64,000 nt of DNA from Tessaracoccus bendigoensis DSM 12906 (lineage in GTDB: Bacteria > Actinomycetota > Actinomycetes > Propionibacteriales > Propionibacteriaceae). Position 1 is the first letter of the stretch. Each line of letters starts with the position of its first letter. The notes under the pieces were generated by a model, which saw only the letters and a program-made list of their open reading frames with translations, made no database searches and had not been told where the DNA came from. The stretch spans positions 1 through 64,000 of the forward strand of contig NZ_FQZG01000016.1 in assembly GCF_900141915.1 (NCBI RefSeq). Reading direction: 5' to 3'. Made by a program: the position numbers and the translations under genes. Positions 56,540 through 64,000 of this stretch are shown in pieces.

Positions 56540-58405
56540 GTGTACCTGCGCGAGATCCGAATAGTGAACGACGGACCGAATGAGGATGTCAGCATCTCCT
56601 TGCCTTTGGGTGACCAGGGGACCCCCAAGCCACTCGTGGTCGTGGGTGAGAATGGAAGCGGTAAGAGCAATCTGCTGTCCATCATCGCCGACGCTCTCGT
56701 GGAGGGTGCGGCACAGCATCATTCAGACGTAGTTCCGCGATCAGGGGGAACCGACAGACCTTGGATGCGCATTGTGGGTGGCACAACCTTGAGGCGGGGA
56801 ACCCAAGGGGGCTTCGCCCTGCTTCACTTCACTCATGACAACGGGCCCCTGATCTACGCCGAAAAGGCCGGACACTACCCCACAACCGACCTGCCGATGG
56901 ACCTTACACCCGAACTCAAGGAAGGTGCTACCTGGAGCGATGCCGGGCCCGCTAAGACCTTCAAACTCAGCGAGGAGCAGAGCCGACAGATCTACAGCTC
57001 AGGTTGCTATGCCTTCTTTCCTGCTAGCCGTTCCGAGGTTCCTCATTGGCTCAACGGCGAGAGTCTGCCATCGAAGCCATTTAGCACCGCCGTGAGGTTT
57101 TCTGGAAGGCTTGGTAAGCCTCTCTACGTCGAGCAAGGCATTGAGTCTCTGTCTCAATGGATCCCTGGGCTCATCATGGACAGCCGGCCAACCGTGGCGA
57201 GGGCCCCCGGGCCCCCGAACTCCAATCAGTGGACGCTCACTTCGACAAGCTTCCAGATGCATTTATCTTCTCGAGAACTAGCCGATCGCGTACTGCGCGT
57301 GATCTTGGACGATCCTGAGGCAGGCTTCGTCTGGGTCAACCGATTCACCGGGCTCGAGTACTTCTCTCCGAAGGCTGCAGCCAGGTTACCGCTGGCGGCG
57401 TTGTCTTCGGGCCAGGCAACGCTGCTGAGTATCTTCGGCACGATTCTGCGACAGTGCGATGCGGCAAGCAATGGCGATCCCACAAGCGCGTCCGGTATTT
57501 GTGTCATAGACGAGATCGACGCCCACGTCCACGTGGACCTCACCTACAGAGCCATCCCGGAACTGATGGCCATGTTCACGGGGATTCAATTCATCACATC
57601 CGCCCACTCACCTCTACTCGTCCTTGGCATGCAGTCCAAATTCGGCGATGACCACATGCTTGTCACTGAGATGCCGTTTGGCCGTTCAGTAACGGCCGAA
57701 GGCTATCGCGAGTTCAAGAACGCATTGGACGTTCTCCGGTCCACTCAAGGATTTGACTCATTGGTTATTGAGCGCTTGAACAGCCAATCTAGCCCGCTCA
57801 TTCTCTGTGAAGGTGAGACGGATCCGAAGTACATTGAAACCGCCATGGAGCTACTTGGCGAAGGCGCGATCCTATCGGGGATCACCACTGACTGGATAGG
57901 TATGCGCTCAAAGTCAACGGGCGGTTCAATCGGCGCTGGCAAGGACAACTTGCATCGGGCTTGGCAACTCCTCACTGCTAACCCAGAATTGACGGGAAGG
58001 CCGGTCATGCTGTTGTACGACAATGATGCAAAGAAGCCCGATGTCGACGAAGGCCGCATCTCCGTCCGAACGCTTCCCACCAATCCTGAGAATGTATACG
58101 TGAGGAACGGTATCGAGAATTTGTTGACGCCGAATGTATTCTTGCCTGACATGTTCAGTGAGCATACTCACGACGACGGGAATGGCAAGACCGTCACCAT
58201 CCGAGAACTGAACAAGTCTGCTCTGTGCGCGCGTCTCTGCGACGAAAGGCGCGACGCTTCGAATTTTCTCGGATTCAATGCTGTTGTTGAGATCATTCGA
58301 GAGTGGCGCGAGAGGCTTGGCCTCGATGCCAAGCCTGCTTCCAGCGCAGATTCGGAGCGGCCAACGGGCGACCCTGAGGTCGGAACAGAGCCCGCCGAGC
58401 GCTAG
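56540..58405 (+). CDS. OLD-family ATPase-TOPRIM nuclease
   Basis: A 621-aa fused protein. The ABC ATPase domain has Walker A GENGSGKSN (residues 36-44), signature 'AALSSGQATLLSIFG', Walker B 'GICVIDEIDAHVHVDLTY' and switch 'FITSAHSPLLVLG'. The C-terminal TOPRIM domain has 'PLILCEGETDPKYIETAMEL' (Glu, about 422) and 'VMLLYDNDAKKPDVDEG' (Asp-x-Asp, about 491). OLD proteins restrict phages as single genes or with a helicase (Gabija). No GajB-type partner lies next to it. GTG at 56540 has AAGGAG upstream. It is probably an independent defence gene travelling with the PARIS pair. Confidence 0.8.
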   Translation: MYLREIRIVNDGPNEDVSISLPLGDQGTPKPLVVVGENGSGKSNLLSIIADALVEGAAQHHSDVVPRSGGTDRPWMRIVGGTTLRRGTQGGFALLHFTHDNGPLIYAEKAGHYPTTDLPMDLTPELKEGATWSDAGPAKTFKLSEEQSRQIYSSGCYAFFPASRSEVPHWLNGESLPSKPFSTAVRFSGRLGKPLYVEQGIESLSQWIPGLIMDSRPTVARAPGPPNSNQWTLTSTSFQMHLSSRELADRVLRVILDDPEAGFVWVNRFTGLEYFSPKAAARLPLAALSSGQATLLSIFGTILRQCDAASNGDPTSASGICVIDEIDAHVHVDLTYRAIPELMAMFTGIQFITSAHSPLLVLGMQSKFGDDHMLVTEMPFGRSVTAEGYREFKNALDVLRSTQGFDSLVIERLNSQSSPLILCEGETDPKYIETAMELLGEGAILSGITTDWIGMRSKSTGGSIGAGKDNLHRAWQLLTANPELTGRPVMLLYDNDAKKPDVDEGRISVRTLPTNPENVYVRNGIENLLTPNVFLPDMFSEHTHDDGNGKTVTIRELNKSALCARLCDERRDASNFLGFNAVVEIIREWRERLGLDAKPASSADSERPTGDPEVGTEPAER

Positions 58406-58665
58406 CTTCTTTGACCTGAAACGTCCAAGGGTCGTCAGTCCTGCTCGCACTCCTGCCGCGCGCCCTGGTCACCCAGGATTGTAGGGTCCCCATCATTGGT
58501 CGGGGCGCGACAGTTCAGACCACATCCGGGTGTGCGGGACCTCCGGCCCGCCGCGAGGACCGCCGGGACCCCGAAGCAAGCGCGCCCAGGTCCGGAGGAC
58601 CAGCGAATGGCGCAGCCCACCTGCGCATGGCCCACTGAGGTGCGTCGGCGGTGTTCCTCATCTCG

Positions 58666-61600
58666 CTAGGTCAGCGCGCTCATCGCGGTGTGGAAGTCGG
58701 CCTCGCGGTCGCGGGGAGCGAACGGGAGCTCGTAGGTGTAGACCGTGCCGGCAGGGTGGGTGGCGGTCCGCTCCTCCTCGGTGAGCTTGTCGCCCTTCTT
58801 TCGCCACAACTGGCGGACCTGAGTCGGGACCAGACGACCGTTGGCGTCGTAGATGTAGTCGTTTTGGTCGTAGCCGTGGAGGACGGCGAACTGGGTGCGG
58901 TAGATCGTCGAGAGCTCGTCCGCGGTGACGCCGAGCATCGTGGCCATGAGGGCGTCGATTTCCACTAGCGCGTTGCGGCGATCCACGTCTCGACGCAGCG
59001 GGGTGTCTGCTGTCCAGGCTTGTCCCACGTCCCCTAGATCGGGGGCGTCAGCATAGGCCTTGCCGAGCAGCCACTCGTCTGAGGTGAAGGCAGGGTTCCA
59101 TACGTCAGCCCAGAGGTCCGCGTACGCCTGCGTTAGGCAGTTGAGCCGCAGGGTCCGAAGGAGCAAGCGCGGCAGGAGCGGATGCGTGAGTTCAGGCGCA
59201 GCGGTTCTGCCCACGGCCTCAACGGTGACCGCGCTCTTGGGGGCAGAGCGGATTCCGAAATCAGCCAAAAGAGATGACAGCACACCTTCAATCAAGACAA
59301 GCAGTCTGGGGTCAGGCACTGAGAGGGAGTTCACGCCGTGAATGTGAGCGGCCCCGGGCGGTATCAGAGCGGCGATCAGCGTGCGCTCGCCGGTGTTTGC
59401 TGCCATTGCGCGCCACGCGACGCGGTAGTGGTCGCGGACCGGTACGCCGTCCCAGGCCCCATAGGCCGCGGCGTATAGGGCGCGGTCCCCCGCCTGCTTG
59501 TAGGCCGTAACAGGAAGCGCATCCGGAGCTAGCGCTTCCGTGTTCATCAGGGACCAGTCCTGGTTGTGCTTCATCGTCGGGTTCGGCGACTTGAAGAACG
59601 GGTTGCCAACGTGCAGATGGGGGCCTTGCAGGATGGCGTCCTCCCACGAGGCAACCCCCCAACCTTGGGTGAACCGGCCCTTCTCGCGGTCAATCGTTTC
59701 GTTCCATCCGCTGGAGAAGGAGACACCCAGCTCGGACACGCGACCAGACCTCGACAGCCGAGCCAGGGCGTCCGCCGACGATCGGTTTACCGTGTACAGC
59801 ATTCTCGTACTTGGGCCCGGGAGGCCTGGGGCCTCAAGTACATCACGCCAGACCCTCAAGGTTTCTTCGGTCACACCCTGGATCCGATACTTATGTGGGC
59901 GGAGGTCCCAGTGGCCCCCATGCTTGAACCCCGGCTCCTCACCCAACCCATCGTGACGTATCGAGCGCATCACGGTGTCGGGATGGTAGAGGTTGGAGGC
60001 GTTCAGAAAGCACACAGAGCGCGGGCCGCGGTAGATGTTGACTGCGTATGTCTTGTGATCCTCGATCTCGTTGAAAAGTAGCAACTCGTTGATGAAGTGC
60101 CAGTGCCTGCGGAGTCGGGGATAAGTCTCTGCGCGAAATCCACCCGCTCGCTCGTCGGTGAAGTGCGAGTCGAGGTGGATCAGACCCACAGCGCCCGTCC
60201 TGCACATATGCCGCCATGTCCGGGCCATGAAGCAGCGATAGAGGTCGGGACGGAGGCCCAACAGCTCGGGATAGGTCGCGGCGTTACCCACGTATTCCTT
60301 CAGCGCCACCATCTCGGCTGCGCCAGCCGTCAGGGTGTCACCGGCACCAGGTATCTCGAGAGTCTCCAGGCGTCGCGAGGCCCTGACGGCCTCAGACGGC
60401 TTGAAGGCGAGTTGCCACCACGGGTCACTCTCGGCCAACAGTGCGTCCGTATCCACATCTGGCCGCACCCACGGCGGGTTGCCCACCTGGAGGTCGAAGC
60501 CGCCGCGACCGAACACCGTCGCGAAGTCCAACTGCCAGTGGAAGAAGCCCTGTTCGCTTGCCACGTCATCGCAGACACGCAGCCACGGGTGATCGTCGAG
60601 CACGTCCCTGATTCGTCTTGCGCCGGCGCCGGCGAGTTCGAAGTTCTCCTGGTCGGCCATCGCCTCCCATTGGTCCGCTGGGGAGAGCGTGCCCATGCCC
60701 TGCTTCGATCCGCGGGAGGACAGCTTCTGCGTGCCGAGAATGCCCTGGGCGGCGTCGATCCACTGGTCGAGCGTCGGCGGGGCCACCTCGTCGCCGGTCA
60801 GCGGCCAGAACCAGAGTGCGGTCCAGGCGTCCATCATGCGACGCAATCGACGGTAGGCGCCGTCGTTGTCGGCGAGAGACTGTTCGATCTGTTCACGGGT
60901 GACGGTGCGGGTAGGCGCGTTGCTCACGGGGTTTCGACGCGGTTGCGCGGCTCGTTCCTCACCGGCGACCGGCTCAACCAGCGGGAATGGCGGGTCAGCC
61001 AGTGGGTTTCCCCAAAGCTTGATGTGACGGGCTGACTGTTCCTCGGCGACCTTCAGGCGGCGGTAGGCCATCGCCCACAGCTCCTCGGCCTGGTGGGAGA
61101 TCGCCACCAGCTGGTCGAGCTGCCTCTTCGTCGGCTTGGTCTTGATGCTCTTGCGCCACGCCCTGACGCTGGCTACCCGGTCGGGGACGAGCTCCTTGGC
61201 CTCCTTGGACTCGGACGTCGCGCCCCAACCTGCGGCGGGCAGCAGCCAATGGTGGACGCGGCCACCGGACCCGCTGAGCTCGGGGCGGTCCTGCTCGATG
61301 CGGGCGGCGATGTCGGTGAGCGGCTCGGCGGTGGGCGGGGCGGTGAGCCAGCGCTTGTCGTTGACCTGATCGCGCGTGTAGAAGGAGCGCGACGCCCCCA
61401 CCAAGGAGTTTCCGCGGCGCAGTCGGAGCCCGAACCACGGGGCTTGGAGTCCCTCGGCCATGGTGTCCAGCCACAGCGTGATCTCCGCGAACTCCACGGC
61501 CGTGGCGTTGAGGTCCACGCCGTAGACGTTGTGCAGGGCCAGGTAGGCCTTCACCTTCTGCAGCTCGGCCGGGTAGACGTCGGGGTCGACCCGCTCCCCC

Positions 61601-63525
61601 AGCTCCTCCTGTCGGCGCTTCAGGTACTGCTCGGCCAGTTGCCGGACGGCCTCGATGGCGAACGCGCCGGAGCCGAGGGCGGGCTCGCAGACGCTGAGGC
61701 CGAGGATCTCCTCGGCTGTGGTGGTGTGGCCGTCCTGGTCCAGCAGCTCGGCGAGAGCCTCGGAGACGGTGAACTTCGTCAGCACCTCGGGGGTGTAGTA
61801 GGAGGCGGAGCGCTGCCGTTGACGGCCGGAGAGCCGGAAGACGAACTGACCGCGGGTGTAGCGGCGGCGGCTCTTCTGGCCGGTGACGGGGTCAGTGTCG
61901 AGGACGAAGTCCTTGTCGGCCAGGTGGTCGGCGCGGTCCACGGGGACCACCCAGGAGCCCTTCTCCGGGTTGCCGTCGCGGGCCACCTCGTAGAGGTCGA
62001 CGTCGGCGAAGGAGCCGGTGTAGCTCATCAGGCCTTCGTAGACGGCGCCGAGTTGGTTGATGCCGAGCTCGACGTAGCTGATGAAGCCGCGCTCCTTCCC
62101 GGAGCGCTCCTTGCTCAGCAGGAGTCGGCGGAGGACTTCCTGGAGGGCGTGGTTGCCGAGGCCCACCTCATCGATGAGGGAGGTCGCCTGCGGCGAGAAG
62201 AGGTCCGCGCGGAGGGGTTGGAACTCCAGACCTCGTTCGACTAGGCGGTCATTGGTCGATTCATAGGTTTCGAGACGCTCAGTCGCTTCGCTCCCTCGCT
62301 CCTCAACCAGCGGGGATGGACGCTCAGTCGCTTCGCTCCTTCGCTCCTCAACCAGCGGGGAGGGGTGCGTTTCATAGGTTTCGAGACGCTCTCCGGCTCC
62401 GCCGTCGAGCTCCTCAACCAGCGGGGAGGGGTCCTCAACCAGCGAATGGCCGCGGTCGACGAGGCGGAAGAGAAGTGCCAGCGACTCGTACAGGTGGGTG
62501 CCGGATCGGGCGCGCGGGGAGGCGAGCTCCACCTGCACCAGCTCCCGGAGCCGGTCCAGCGAATAGCCGCGCGCGTAGTCCGGGTCCCCGACGGGGAGAA
62601 TCTTCAGCTCCGGCGACGCCTCGGCGTAGAGGAGGAACAGGATCCGGTAGAGGAACCGCAGCGACTGCAGCGCCAACGGCTGCGCCTGGCTCTGCGGCAG
62701 CGGGTCGAGGCCCTGGGCGCGGCGTCGGTCCACCACCTCGTTGGCGATGAGCTCGATGGATTCCCGCACGCCCTCGCGGAGGTCGGCGGAGACCCCGACG
62801 GTGTGGGCGACGGACGCCTCCAGCGTCGCGTCCCACCAGATGTTGCCGTCGGCGTCGGGGGCCAGCGATTCGGCGTCGACGGCCACCAGCGCCCGGTCGA
62901 TCTCGCCGCCCTGCTTGGTGTCGCCGCGCTCGGCGACGGTGTGGAGGTCGACGGCCAAGTAGCGACCCTCAGGCCAGCGGGAGGCCTCCGCCACCACCAG
63001 CCAGCGGCCGGCCATGATGAGCGCGAACTTCGTCTCCTCGTGGTCGAGGAACAGGGTGGACACCAGCTTGGTGGCCGAGAGGATCGGGTCCTCGTCGTCG
63101 ACGACGTACGGCTCGGCGAGGGTCTCGGCGTGGCGCGCGAAGAGCTCGTCCAGCGTGGCGGCGGGCTTGGCCTCCACCAGCGCGAGGGTCGGTTCGAGGC
63201 CGGGTGAGCGGAGCAGCCTGACGGGGCCGTTGACGGTGGTGTTGTAGGGGCCGGGCTCGTAGCCGAGGATGCGGCGGAGGTCGGCGTGGAGGGCCGCGGC
63301 GGCGTCCGGGTCCGGGCCGTCGTCGGCGTAGAGGGCCGCCATCGCGGTGGCCAGCTTAGAGCGGTCGGCGGTGAACCGCGACTTGGTGGTGAGGTGCTCG
63401 GCGTCGCGCCACTGCTTGACCCGGTCCAGCACGCGGGCCAGGTACGACTCCTTGCGGGCGTCGGTGGTGAAGAAGTGCTCGCTGATCCAGTCCTCGACGA
63501 CGAGGAGGGCGTCGCTGTCAGCCAT
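58666..63525 (-). CDS. PglX/DrmMI-like adenine-specific DNA methyltransferase (Eco57I-type)
   Basis: A 1619-aa modification enzyme. SAM-binding motif I 'CEPALGSGAFAIEAVRQL' lies at about residue 617, Eco57I-like 'VYGVDLNATAVEFAEITLWL' at about 672, and catalytic motif IV NPPW at about residue 1015. 'LRRHWHFINELLLFNEIEDH' lies in the target-recognition half. The family (PglX, DrmMI) methylates adenines to mark self DNA in BREX and DISARM. ATG at 63525 overlaps the stop of the upstream DrmD-like gene by eight bases. Repeat-derived insertions occur at about residues 360-420 (three units) and 847-866, both in frame. A 260-bp GC-rich convergent gap separates it from the OLD gene and shows nothing definite. 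Confidence 0.88.
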   Translation of the reverse strand: MADSDALLVVEDWISEHFFTTDARKESYLARVLDRVKQWRDAEHLTTKSRFTADRSKLATAMAALYADDGPDPDAAAALHADLRRILGYEPGPYNTTVNGPVRLLRSPGLEPTLALVEAKPAATLDELFARHAETLAEPYVVDDEDPILSATKLVSTLFLDHEETKFALIMAGRWLVVAEASRWPEGRYLAVDLHTVAERGDTKQGGEIDRALVAVDAESLAPDADGNIWWDATLEASVAHTVGVSADLREGVRESIELIANEVVDRRRAQGLDPLPQSQAQPLALQSLRFLYRILFLLYAEASPELKILPVGDPDYARGYSLDRLRELVQVELASPRARSGTHLYESLALLFRLVDRGHSLVEDPSPLVEELDGGAGERLETYETHPSPLVEERRSEATERPSPLVEERGSEATERLETYESTNDRLVERGLEFQPLRADLFSPQATSLIDEVGLGNHALQEVLRRLLLSKERSGKERGFISYVELGINQLGAVYEGLMSYTGSFADVDLYEVARDGNPEKGSWVVPVDRADHLADKDFVLDTDPVTGQKSRRRYTRGQFVFRLSGRQRQRSASYYTPEVLTKFTVSEALAELLDQDGHTTTAEEILGLSVCEPALGSGAFAIEAVRQLAEQYLKRRQEELGERVDPDVYPAELQKVKAYLALHNVYGVDLNATAVEFAEITLWLDTMAEGLQAPWFGLRLRRGNSLVGASRSFYTRDQVNDKRWLTAPPTAEPLTDIAARIEQDRPELSGSGGRVHHWLLPAAGWGATSESKEAKELVPDRVASVRAWRKSIKTKPTKRQLDQLVAISHQAEELWAMAYRRLKVAEEQSARHIKLWGNPLADPPFPLVEPVAGEERAAQPRRNPVSNAPTRTVTREQIEQSLADNDGAYRRLRRMMDAWTALWFWPLTGDEVAPPTLDQWIDAAQGILGTQKLSSRGSKQGMGTLSPADQWEAMADQENFELAGAGARRIRDVLDDHPWLRVCDDVASEQGFFHWQLDFATVFGRGGFDLQVGNPPWVRPDVDTDALLAESDPWWQLAFKPSEAVRASRRLETLEIPGAGDTLTAGAAEMVALKEYVGNAATYPELLGLRPDLYRCFMARTWRHMCRTGAVGLIHLDSHFTDERAGGFRAETYPRLRRHWHFINELLLFNEIEDHKTYAVNIYRGPRSVCFLNASNLYHPDTVMRSIRHDGLGEEPGFKHGGHWDLRPHKYRIQGVTEETLRVWRDVLEAPGLPGPSTRMLYTVNRSSADALARLSRSGRVSELGVSFSSGWNETIDREKGRFTQGWGVASWEDAILQGPHLHVGNPFFKSPNPTMKHNQDWSLMNTEALAPDALPVTAYKQAGDRALYAAAYGAWDGVPVRDHYRVAWRAMAANTGERTLIAALIPPGAAHIHGVNSLSVPDPRLLVLIEGVLSSLLADFGIRSAPKSAVTVEAVGRTAAPELTHPLLPRLLLRTLRLNCLTQAYADLWADVWNPAFTSDEWLLGKAYADAPDLGDVGQAWTADTPLRRDVDRRNALVEIDALMATMLGVTADELSTIYRTQFAVLHGYDQNDYIYDANGRLVPTQVRQLWRKKGDKLTEEERTATHPAGTVYTYELPFAPRDREADFHTAMSALT
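60928..60990. repeat. Dispersed repeat inserted in frame within the methyltransferase gene
   Basis: GGGGTTTCGACGCGGTTGCG ... CCGGCTCAACCAGCGGGAATGG matches the repeat family. It encodes a stretch around 'FPLVEPVAGEERAAQPRRNP' that looks unlike the conserved methyltransferase core and lies between conserved segments. Confidence 0.75.
62265..62445. repeat. Tandem dispersed repeats inserted in frame within the methyltransferase gene
   Basis: Units 'AGGTTTCGAGACGCTC', 'TCAGTCGCTTCGCTCC' and 'CTCCTCAACCAGCGGGG' recur at 62265-62316, 62319-62360 and 62377-62427, with a final partial copy to 62445. On the coding strand they give repeated PSPLVEERRSEATERLETYE-like peptide, about 60 residues in all, and keep the frame. 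Confidence 0.85.
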
Positions 63526-64000
63526 GGGTGGCCCCCGGGGTGTCGGCGGGGAGGACCACCAGCAGGGGGCGCACCAGCTGACGGTCGGGGGTCATGTCGC
63601 GGCTCAGCCGCTCCTGCGCGTCGACGAGCGCGCGGCGGCGGCGCACCTGGTCGCGCTGGATGAGCGCCTCGGCCTCGGACTGCCACTCCTCTGCACGGGC
63701 CACCCACTCGTCGACCCGCGCCTTCGCGGCGTCCGCGGCGGCCTGGAACTGGAAGCGCAGCGTGTCCCCGGCGCGCTCGACGGCGGGGCGGACGAGGTCC
63801 ATGTCCGGGAGCTGGACCGGGCCGGGGTTGCTGCGCTCGCCGATGACGCCGGCGTCGGTGAGCATCTCCCCCGCCGTCGCGTGAACCTCGACGAAGGGCG
63901 TCGTGCCGTGGAACTGAGCGGAGAGCCACGACGAGGCGACCACCTGGCCGCGGCGGTTGATGAGGGTGCCGTTGAGCAGGACGGTGGGCACGTCGACGTC
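63518..64000 (-). CDS. C-terminus of a DrmD-like SNF2 helicase (partial, runs off the right edge)
   Basis: The last 160 residues of a larger protein, open through the window boundary. A helical segment 'FQAAADAAKARVDEWVARAE' is followed by 'RDQVRRRRALVDAQERLSRD' and the terminal 'QLVRPLLVVLPADTPGATHG'. This matches my memory of the end of DISARM SNF2-like helicases (DrmD) that precede DrmMI-type methyltransferases. The stop overlaps the methyltransferase ATG by eight bases, so the two are co-translated. The helicase motifs themselves are outside the window, so the call rests on context and tail similarity. Confidence 0.5.
   Translation of the reverse strand, partial: DVDVPTVLLNGTLINRRGQVVASSWLSAQFHGTTPFVEVHATAGEMLTDAGVIGERSNPGPVQLPDMDLVRPAVERAGDTLRFQFQAAADAAKARVDEWVARAEEWQSEAEALIQRDQVRRRRALVDAQERLSRDMTPDRQLVRPLLVVLPADTPGATHG

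Noticed and set aside
45131-58405. Gabija (GajA OLD plus GajB UvrD) formed by the OLD and UvrD genes
   Set aside because: The two genes lie 9 kb apart on opposite strands, and the UvrD protein has a RelE-like N-terminus and is coupled to a different helicase.
58666-64000. BREX (Pgl) system
   Set aside because: A PglX-like methyltransferase is present, but no PglZ, BrxC-type ATPase or BrxL is visible in the window; the helicase set fits DISARM or Druantia better.

Overview
The window is high-GC, tightly packed DNA from an actinobacterium. The markers are mycothiol synthase (MshD) beside a GlnR-type orphan regulator, DUF1707 and nitrobindin-like (FABP) proteins, many GTG/TTG starts, and short coupling overlaps (ATGA, GTGA). 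Gene order (GlnR-MshD-polyphosphate kinase-NUDIX/SixA-PstSCAB) and a dispersed 'CTCAACCAGCGGGG' repeat family fit a Propionibacteriaceae-like genome such as Tessaracoccus. That genus-level guess is inference.

Bases 1-14800 are ordinary housekeeping: a zinc metallopeptidase, NUDIX, Bax-inhibitor-1, a beta-CASP RNase-like protein, an MFS exporter, a tRNA with anticodon UAA, an NfeD-flotillin pair, a PadR regulator with a His-rich and Gly/Pro-repeat N-terminus, an HD phosphohydrolase, a SatD-family protein behind a striking inverted repeat, thiol peroxidase, a coupled trio (38-aa membrane peptide, nitrobindin, YgfZ) and Dtd. Bases 14800-27300 hold the nitrogen, redox and phosphate block: GlnR, MshD, Ppk1, a NUDIX-SixA fusion, then a 945-bp repeat-rich gap with a PHO-box-like direct repeat ahead of pstSCAB, followed by small accessory genes.

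Bases 27447-35363 are a complete four-gene Wadjet-type anti-plasmid operon (DUF2397, DUF2398, SMC-like ATPase, DUF2399), each gene joined to the next by a 4-nt overlap. A histidine kinase and response regulator lie just upstream on the same strand. Bases 37400-43481 hold a truncated CPBP fragment, a lipoprotein, and a lactose-type operon (LacZ followed by a GPH transporter).

From about 43650 to the right edge is a defence island. An IS21 remnant sits between a 5'-truncated CDF transporter and a 3'-truncated AlbA_2 (Schlafen-like) gene. The AlbA_2 fragment is the last member of a minus-strand operon: a 2116-aa DEAD/DEAH-DUF1998 helicase (DruE or DrmA/DrmB-like), a UvrD-like helicase with a RelE-like N-terminus, then AlbA_2. 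Further right on the same strand are the C-terminus of a DrmD-like protein and a 1619-aa PglX/DrmMI-like adenine methyltransferase. Wedged between the two halves, on the opposite strand and visibly less GC-rich, are a PARIS-like pair (AriA ATPase plus AriB DUF4435) and an OLD-family ATPase-TOPRIM protein. The most interesting hypothesis here is a DISARM/Druantia-like modification system carrying a nested PARIS guard module. Copies of the dispersed repeat have also been absorbed in frame into two of the defence proteins.
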